The position numbers and the translations under genes are program-made. 64,000 bases of DNA from Dactylis glomerata (taxonomy: Eukaryota > Streptophyta > Magnoliopsida > Poales > Poaceae): contig QXEO01000432.1 of the NCBI GenBank assembly GCA_007115705.1, forward strand, positions 558,001 through 622,000. Direction: 5' to 3'. The notes below the pieces were generated by a model. It did no database searches. It was not told the DNA's origin and saw only the letters and a program-made list of their open reading frames with translations. The first letter of the stretch is position 1; the number at the start of each line of letters is the position of its first letter. Of the stretch, positions 56,264 to 64,000 are shown in pieces.

Positions 56264-56751
56264 TCGACCTACGATATGTGATAATTAAGTCTAAGGCTGT
56301 GTCATTAATTTGTATCTGTTCATGTTATTTCTTAGCCTGGTCACGTTGTGGGCCAATTAGGGTTTTATTTTATGTTTTGGGTTTGGGCCTGTCCAAGCCC
56401 AATAGTTTTCTGGCCATCTATATAAGGAGGCTGGGTGGCTAGGGTTTAGGGAGGCTGAAAATTATGTAGAACTTTTAGTTCAAGTTATCACCGTCCCTCT
56501 GGGATCGGCGTGTGTGACGGCGTCTCGGACGTTCGTCTAGTTATCTATCAATAAAGAAAAGAGAGTTCTTGAATTGTCAAGAGTAATCCTGTGTGCGCGA
56601 AGGTCCTTGAATCTGTCAAGGGTTGTCGAGCTGTCGGCGTGTTGATTCAGCGTGAGGTTCGTCATTCATCGTCGAGTTGCTCGCAGGATTGGCGTTCCCC
56701 AATCTTCAGGTCGCGTGTTCTACTCACGTGATTGGGAGATCTATCAGATAA
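56264..56751 (+). repeat. Family G LTR copy 2, continued
   Basis: Resumes after element H (target copy TCGAC at 56264-56268). It includes a TATA box (CTATATAAGG, about 56418-56428) and is lost about 45 bp before its expected end. It then meets copy 3 in opposite orientation. Confidence 0.8.
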
Positions 56752-57298
56752 TGAAGACAGTTTGCCCGATCTTTCACGATGCACCTTCTAATCTGATAGA
56801 TCTCCCAATCACGTGAGCGGAACACGCGACCTGAAGATTGGGGAATGCCAATCCTGCGAGCAACACGATGATGAACGACGAACCTCATGCTGAATCAACA
56901 CGCCAACAGCTCAACAACCCTTGACAGATTCAAGGACCTTCGCGCACACAGGATTACTCTTGACAATTCAAGAACTCTCTTGTCTTTATTGATAGATAAC
57001 TAGACAAATGTCCGAGACGCCGTCACACACGCCAATCCCAGAGGGACGGTGATAACTTGAACTAAAAGTTCTACATAATTTTTAGCCTCCCTAAACCCTA
57101 GCCACCCAGCCTCCTTATATAGACGGCCAGAAAACTATTGGGCTTGGACAGGCCCAAACCCAAAACATAAAATAAAACCCTAATTGGCCCACAACGTGAC
57201 CAGGCTAAGAAATAACATGAACAGGTACAAATTAATGACAAAGCCTTAGACTTAATTATCACATATCGTAGGTTGTCCTAGCATGCCAATCCTCATCA
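56752..57298 (-). repeat. Family G LTR copy 3, inverted
   Basis: A complete 547-bp LTR; in sense TGATGAGGATTGGCATGC...GGCAAACTGTCTTCA. It forms an inverted pair with copy 2. The flanks (GATAA / ATCGT) do not match, so it was not placed by simple insertion. Confidence 0.82.
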
Positions 57299-57709
57299 AT
57301 CGTGCATGGAGATGGCAGCAAGCGTTTGAGGATGGAAGAAGATGCCACGAGTGGAGATTTCAGAACTTTGAAGCCACCATAATGATGAATGAAGACTTGG
57401 ACGAAATATACAAAGAGCTACTTCATAAATTCATCCATCGATAAATATGGTGCTGCGTCACTTTTATTTTTGGGCCAGGCCAATGTAATTTTCGCAGCAA
57501 ATAAGATAGCCACTTTTAGGAGTCCGAATTTGAGGAGAAGAGGACTGTTAGGGTTCCGTTCGACCACCATACCCAAGGCTGGTCGCACCCCTACCTTTTC
57601 CTGCTCAAATACCCCCGTAGTCGTCATTAGGACGCGGATTTTTTTAGACTAAAGTTAGCCATTGCTGCAACTACGAGGTCAACTTTTGAGGCCAATCGCC
57701 CAGAAGAAG
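57299..57709 (+). repeat. F-family LTR fragment
   Basis: Matches the middle of the F LTR (reverse complement of about 22460-22870), from CATGGAGATGGCAGCAAGCG to CGCCCAGAAGAAG. It is cut left by the G copy 3 junction and right by the Tekay-like LTR. Confidence 0.8.
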
Positions 57710-60700
57710 TGTAGCGTACCTGTGCTTTATTTGTGCTAGTCCCAGATCAACTGCTAGCACACACAGTACAAGATGAATATCAAGAATACAAAGGTCGTTA
57801 TTACATCGCTTGATCCACAAATAAAATAGTCCTTTTACAACCCAAGTGGCACAATGCCACAACTTATTACAAATCGAGAGAAATGACTAAGTAAATGAAC
57901 TACAAGTCTTCTTTCTTCATAGCTCCACAGACAGATGTGTTGGACGAAGACTCGTGACCAAGGCGCAGCAATCTTCAATCTTCATAGTAGTAACCTGCAA
58001 CATGATATGTTGCAGCCACAGAGGGTCAATACCTTGAATGTATTGGCAAGATGTCACTTTGGTGGACTCAATGGCACCTACACTTATATGCTATTTGGCC
58101 AGGTGGAGTTTGACTTTGCAAAAGCAAGCTTCAATCCTATCTTTTGTAAAACTCAAGTTTTCCTTAGCAAAAAATTTGTTTAAGAGGAACTCTTTTCTAC
58201 CCAAGTTTTCCCATCAAGTTTTAACTTAAGAAATTGGGATGAGGAGATTCTTGAACAGCTTCAACATCATGTCACTCAGAATTGTCCGTAACCGGGGACA
58301 TGGCTAAGTACTTAGTTCTAACACTCTTCAGAGGTGGTGCACTTTTCCCACAAGACTTAGTCCATGAAGCTCATTTTACATCAAATGGGCAGGTGGAGAT
58401 GAAGACGACATCTTTCAGAAGCAATCCCTCAGACCAACCCGGATGCGCTCCCTCCTATCATCTCCTACCACCCTCTGTCCATCTGGTTGAGTTCTTGCAG
58501 CTTAGTTGATCGAGACAGAGCCCATTTGACTTGTGGTTGCACTGGAAGCTTCATGACTTGAGTGTCTCCAATCTTTTTGCTCCTGGGTGGCCGTCCATAA
58601 GTGAGATACACACGACCGCCATAGACATGGCTCCGGTGAACCACTCAACATAAATCCAAAACAACCACTTCCACCCAGGTGATTCATTAACTTAGTTGTT
58701 TTCTTAGTTTTTTCCAAAAAAAAACTTGGTTTTCAACACTTAGCCAAAACATGTGATAACCCTTCCCACAACAAGTGTAAAGCAAAACCTATAGCAGCAG
58801 CAGTTCTACTAGGAGATGCAAGGGCTAGACAAGCTAGGTAAAAGGCTTAACATAAAATCTAGCAAATTAAAACATAAACTCATAAAATTACCTACACATG
58901 CATCTTCTACTAGAAAATCTACAAGTGACAAAAACTTTTCAGTAGGACAAGGAATATGATGACACTTGCCTTGGTGAGGAGAGGAGTTGGTGCACACATC
59001 ACAAAGGCACTCGTTGCACTCAGCACAATCTACACATGAAATAATGCAACCATAAGCACATAGCATTCATAAACACTCAAGAAAGGGAAAATATGTATGC
59101 AATATGTGTCTTAAACACCACAAAGGCACTTAGTAGTTCTCTGGTTGGTTTCTATATGCAAGATGGCATTATCAAAATTTTAGATTTATTTATAAAACTT
59201 AGAACAAAATTTTAACACTCATAGAGCTACACATACAAGTTAAATCAACAAATGCAAAGGACGTAGTACTAAAAATATTCTACACATGCTACAGTACATA
59301 GGGACATCATATTGATCAAAAGCAAAAAAAATTACTGCAAAATAAAATTTACAATTAATTTTAATAGCCAAAATACATAAATAAAGCTTGCAGTAATTCT
59401 GTGTATAAAACATTTGCAAAGGTAATATTTTATGCCACAAATAGGATCTACTCATTTTTCTGAATCCAGAGGCGCAAAGTTTGCTAAATTTGGACCAGTA
59501 GAACTAAAGATATGAATTTCCGAAGTTTAACAAGTTTTCTGAAATTTAAAAACGAAAAACAGATCGGGCTTAACCACGGGCTGCCACGCGGCGGCTCCTG
59601 ATTCGACGATACCCTTTCGGTCGGATAGCGGCTGTGGATCATCGGATCTTATGAGATCTGAACGCTCTAGATCTGTCCATACCGATTCGATTAGTGATTT
59701 AAAACGAGCCGCAGGATCTAGATCTGACGGCCTAAAAACGAACCCTAACCCTAAGCCACCGGAGACCGGCCGGACACAGACCATTCGCGGCGGCGGTGCA
59801 TCAGCATTGAACGGAACGGCCTATAGGGGGCACGGCGTGATTACCTGCGTGTTCCCGACAGCAAGGCAGAGTCTATGGCGAGGTGGAGGAGGATGAGGAG
59901 GTCGACAACGGTCGGAATCGCTCACCGAAGTTTATCCCGCGGGCGGTAAGGTTCGGTCGTGGACGAAGGCGACGCTCTGGAGCGCAAAAGAACCCGAGAC
60001 CTTGTCAAGGAAGTGCGCCAGAGAGAGAGAAAGCTTCTAGTGAAAACGAGAGAGTGGGAGAGGCTTGGTGCTTACCGGAAACGGCGATGCACGGCGACGG
60101 TGTCTGCGAGATGGCCGGCATGCTAGCGAGCAGCCTGGCAGCAGGGAAGATCTGAGAGGAGGTGGAGGTGGTCGAGGAGTGGGAGGGGCCTCTTATAGGT
60201 GGGGGCGCGTGTCGAATGGGGCAGGAGATCGCCGGAATTAAGAGGGGGGGAGGAGTTACTGCCGCGGGCTCGTCGCGCGTGATTTCTGTCCGGGGAAGAT
60301 GACGCTGACGTGGCCTGCCGGCGGGCCCCACCTGTCATCGAGAAGGAGAAGGGGAAAGGGGTACCGATTCGGGCGTGATCCCGGGTGGGCCTTGGGCCGT
60401 TTTCCTGTCCGGGCCGAAAGGCTACCCCCGGCCTTTTTCTCTTTTTCCTTTTCTTTTCTCTTTTTCATTTATGTTTTTCTTTTGTAAGTTTTGCAAAAAG
60501 CTCCAAATGGATTCAAACCAATTTTGAACTCTGTAAAATAAATTTCCCCCTGTTGTTTGAAAGTTACAGGGAAGGATTTTGATTCAAAGAAAATTCAAAA
60601 CCCTTGGAAAATATGTGCATAACATGATGCAATGGGTGCATGTGCATGAAATGATGATATGATTTCATGTGTGCAAAATTTTAAATCCTTTCAAAAAAAA

Positions 60701-60713
60701 TTGGGATGTTACA
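57710..60713 (-). repeat. 3' LTR of the Tekay-like element
   Basis: A 3004-bp LTR; in sense it starts TGTAACATCCCAA and ends GGTACGCTACA (TGTA...TACA ends). A TATA-like CCTATAAGAGG (in sense) lies at about 60185-60200. The small ORFs within are not supported as genes. Confidence 0.8.
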
Positions 60714-60736
60714 AGTCTAACCCCCTTAAGATGAAT
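60714..60736 (-). other. Polypurine tract region of the Tekay-like element
   Basis: In sense TTAAGGGGGTTAGACT just before the LTR's TG. The G5 run with few pyrimidines is the likely plus-strand primer. Confidence 0.55.
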
Positions 60737-63700
60737 CTCGCCCTCGAGATTCGGGTTGGCTAGCAAATAGGTGCAAATGGTCTTCTCGAAGTTCATCTTC
60801 CCGCTCCCAAGTTGATTCTTCTTCAGTATGGTGACTCCACTGAACTTTGCAAAACTTGATCGTCTTGGTACGAGTAACTCTTTCTGATGTCTCCAAGATT
60901 TTGATGGGTTTCTCCTCATACGTGGGATCACTTTCCAACTGAACCTCTTCCAATGGTATTGTGTCTCTTAGCGGGGTATCTGCCATCTCTGGATGACACT
61001 TCTTCAATTGACTCACATGAAACACATTGTGTACTGCAGACAAGGATTCTGGCAGTTCTAGCTCATATGCAACTTCTCCTTTGTGAGCCAAAACTTTGAA
61101 TGGCCCTACAAAGCGAGGTGCTAGCTTTCCTTTGACTCCAAATCTTTTCACTCCATGAAGTGGCGATACTCTAAGATATGCTCTATCGCCTACTTCACAG
61201 GTCACCTCTCTACGCTTCGAATCAGCATAGCTCTTCTGTTTGGACTGAGCTATCTTGAGTCTATCCCTGATCAAACAAACCTTTTCCTCGGCATCCTTTA
61301 TTATGTCTGGCCCGAAAACGCTTCGTTCTCCAACACCACTCCAAAGCAATGGTGTAGTGCACTTTCTTCCATATAGAGCTTCAAATGGTGCCATCTCAAT
61401 GCTAGCTTGATGGCTATTGTTGTAAGAAAACTCTGCATATGGCAAATTATCATCCCAGCTAGACCCATAGTCCAGAGCACAAGCTCTCAACATGTCTTCT
61501 AGAATTTGATTCACCCTTTCTGTTTGCCCATCAGTCTGAGGATGAAATGTTGTGCTGAACTCTAGTCTAGTGCCCAAGGATTCATGGAGTTGGCACCAAA
61601 AGTGAGATGTGAATTGAGTACCTCTATCAGACACAATGCTCTTAGGTACTCCATGTATGCATACTATCCGGTTCATGTATATCTTGGCTAGTCTGGACTG
61701 GTATAAGTGGTCTTCACAGGAATGAAGTGAGCCACTTGAGTTAAACGGTCGACTACTACCCAGATGGTGTCATAACCAGACTTGGTCCTCGGTAATCCTG
61801 TGATAAAATCCATACCAACATTATCCCACTTCCACTCTGGTATAGGCAATGGCTGCAATAACCCTACTGGTTTCTGATGCTCTGCCTTAACTCTATTACA
61901 TACATCACATAAGGCAATGTACTCGGCGATATCCCTCTTCATATTGCTCCACCAAAACCTACGCTTCAAATCCATATACATCTTAGTGTTTCCAGGATGA
62001 ATGGAATAGGGTGAATCATGTGCTTCTTGCAGAATCAACTTTCTGAGTTCAGGGTCCTGTGGTACGCAAACACGCTTCTCAAACCATACAATCCCTTGCT
62101 CATCTTCGCGAAATCCCTTCGCCTTTCCTTTAGCCATCTTACTCTTTATTTCTTCTATCTCTTTATCTAGCTTCTGAGCTTCCTTGATCTTATCCATCAG
62201 TGTGGGTTGAACTTCAAGTGATGCCAAAAACCCTTTTGGCACAATTTCAAGTCTGAGCTCTTTGAACTATTCACACAATTCTTCTGGCAACTTTCCTGCT
62301 GTGAGTCCATTTACGTAGCTTTTACGACTTAAGGCGTCAGCTACAACATTAGCCTTTCCCGGATGGTACTGTAGGCTCATATCATAATCTGTTATGAGTT
62401 CCAACCATCTTCTTTGTCTCATGTTCAGTTCCTTCTGAGTGAATATATACTTCAAGCTCTTGTGACCGGTGAATACATCACAATGCTTTCCCATCAGATA
62501 GTATCTCCACACTTTTAGAGCATGAACAACAGATGCTAGCTCCAAATCATGGGTGGGGTAATTTCTCTCGTGATGTTTGAGCTGGCGCGAGGCATAACTC
62601 ACCACCTTTCCATTTTGCATCAGAACGCTACCAAGTCCTTGTGAAGAAGCGTCGCAATAAACTTGGAAATCCTTATGTATATCTCGCAGGCATAGAACTG
62701 GTGCACTTACTAGTCATTTCTTCAGCTCTTGGAAACTAGCTTCACATGAGTCGGTCCATTCAAATTTCTTGTCTTTCTTCAATAGTTCAGTCATTGGCCT
62801 TGCAATCTTGGAGAAATTTTCAATGAATCTCCGATAGTATCCCACAAGGACCAAGAAACTCCGGATGTCTCCCGCATTTTTGGGTGACTCCCATTCGATA
62901 CCAGATGCTACCTTGCTTGGATCCACCGCGACTCCTTCCGCAGAAACTATGTGTCCAAGAAAACCCACCTTGTTCAGCCATAACTCACCCTTGTAAACTT
63001 TGCATACAGCTTATGCTCCCTGAGCTTCTCCATGATCAAGCGTAAGTGCTTCTCATGTTCCTTCTCATCCTTGGAGTAAATCAGGATGTCGTCAATAAAC
63101 ACCACCAAGAATTTGTCCAAGTATTCCATGAACACCTTGTTCATCATGGTCATGAAGTATGCCGGGGCATTTGTTAGTCCAAAGGACATGACGGTATACT
63201 CATATAGACCATATCTGGTGGTAGAGGCTGTCTTGGGTATGTCTTGTTCTTGGATCTTTAGTTGGAAATATCCTAATCGGAGATCAATCTTGGAGAATAC
63301 TTTTGCTCCTTTCAACTGGTCGAACAGGTCATTGATGTTGGGCAATGGGTATTTGTTCTTGATTGTCACTTCGTTCAGTGAACGGTAGTCCACAACCAAT
63401 CTCTTGCTAGAGTCTTTCTTCTCCACAAACAAAACAGGGGCTCCCTAGGATGATGAACTTTGTTGGATAAAACCTTTGTCCAACTGTTCCTTGAGCTGCT
63501 TCTTTAACTCTTTTAGTTCCTCTATATCCATCTTGTATGGCCTCTTAGCTATGGGTCCTGTTCCAGGCAGAACGTCAATAATAAACTCGACATCTATATC
63601 TGGTGGCATTCCGGGTAGCTCTTCCGGAAACACATCAGGATACTCCTTCACAATTGGCACTTCATCCATGCTAACCCCCTTAAGAGAATTAACCTTACAC

Positions 63701-64000
63701 CCTTTAAGCTCGAAGGTTGATTTGAAACGAATGCGTTTCTTTTCAGGGGTTGTGAGAGTGATGGTTCTTTTTGCTATATCTATGACACCCTCAAAAGCTG
63801 TCATCCAATCCATGCCTAAGATGACATCCAGGCCTTGAGACTCCAGAACTATGAGATGAGCGGGAAATTGGTACTTGCCGATTCCTAGGGTCAGATCTCG
63901 ACACCCAAAGGCTGCTACTAACTCTCCTCCCGGAGAACTTACTTTAATTGGTCTGTCTATGGTTCTCGTTGGTATTTTATTTTTATCCACAAATGCCCTC
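60726..64000 (-). pseudogene. Tekay-like pol: protease end, RT, RNase H, integrase, chromodomain
   Basis: In sense from the right edge. The end of protease is present (Val-Ile-Leu-Gly-Met-Asp-Trp-Met, about 63800). RT follows with Asp-Tyr-Arg-Ser-Leu-Asn, Phe-Gly-Leu-Thr-Asn-Ala-Pro and the Phe-Ile-Asp-Asp site. RNase H includes Tyr-Cys-Asp-Ala-Ser. Integrase has His-Pro-Gly-Asn-Thr-Lys-Met, Cys-Asp-Val-Cys, Gly-Met-Asp-Phe, Val-Ser-Asp-Arg-Gly and Gln-Thr-Glu. A C-terminal chromodomain carries Trp-Ser-His-His and Ser-Thr-Trp-Glu (about 60790-60850). Disruptions: TAG near 63443, a frameshift near 62975, TGA near 62710, TAG near 62264 and a frameshift near 61680. The last 951 bases (integrase core after the first Asp, plus chromodomain) are fully open. 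The chromodomain would guide integration to marked chromatin. Confidence 0.88.

Larger units (their letters stand above)
57710..64000 (-). mobile_element. Tekay-like chromovirus, 3' half
   Basis: A minus-strand Ty3/gypsy element running off the right edge. Visible in reverse: the 3.0-kb 3' LTR, polypurine tract, integrase with chromodomain, RNase H, RT and end of protease. The left target copy would be AGAAG at 57705-57709; its partner is outside. The long LTR starting TGTAACATCCC and the chromodomain suggest the Tekay/Del clade. Confidence 0.85.

Noticed and set aside
59651..60487. ORFs on both strands around 59.6-60.5 kb
   Set aside because: All are within the 3-kb Tekay-like LTR, which is non-coding in this clade; no domain is recognisable.

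Overview
The window is plant DNA, most likely from a pooid grass (Triticeae or a close tribe). It holds a BARE/Angela-type copia LTR with its usual flanking motif, Ty3/gypsy elements whose ~0.9 kb LTRs and pol proteins look like the CRM (Cereba-like) clade, a Tekay-type chromovirus with a ~3 kb LTR, a Stowaway-like MITE and a Mutator-like element (MULE). I find no single-copy host gene, rRNA, tRNA or CRISPR. Almost every base falls in nested transposable elements, several bounded by target-site duplications (TSDs) that I could read directly.

Layout, left to right. 1-2435 is the 3' end of an LTR element (A, +) inserted in the gag of a minus-strand gypsy element (B, 2436-5841). 5842-6961 is a copia-like LTR fragment and 6962-8672 a truncated gypsy LTR with leader (C'). 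That leader is interrupted by a minus-strand BARE-like copia element lying in pieces between 8673 and about 33.5 kb. Its LTR carries an 8.2 kb MULE (10283-18509) with a broken transposase and two extra genes or ORFs. Its interior carries gypsy-like element E (20887-32359, TSD TCAAA), which carries CRM-like element F (22176-29441, TSD CTGCA). 33512-43200 is CRM-like element C, interrupted in its protease by non-autonomous element D (37352-41063, TSD ATGGC). A minus-strand LTR (I, from 43201) holds the complete non-autonomous element J (43818-48578, TSD CCTCC) with an uninterrupted 739-codon ORF. Next come partial and inverted LTRs of family G, a BARE-like solo LTR (49009-50700, TSD TCAGC) and young element H (50861-56263) with an internally inverted gag-pol. 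The right end is the 3' LTR and pol of a Tekay-like chromovirus (57710-64000, -).

Functionally, two kinds of element live together. Autonomous-type CRM-like elements (B, C, F, H) encode gag, protease, RT/RNase H and integrase, and where the 3' end survives the integrase tail reads into the LTR. Elements A, D, E and J lack RT and integrase but share LTR ends (TGAT...ATCA), and all of those with a readable primer site share it. J also shares most of its LTR and its leader with H, so it looks like a parasite of that family. D and E encode a gag-like region, a retropepsin and an unrecognised C-terminal region. The density of CRM-like elements nested in each other suggests centromeric or pericentromeric DNA; that is inference. 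All similarity statements come from reading the sequence by eye; no database search was run.
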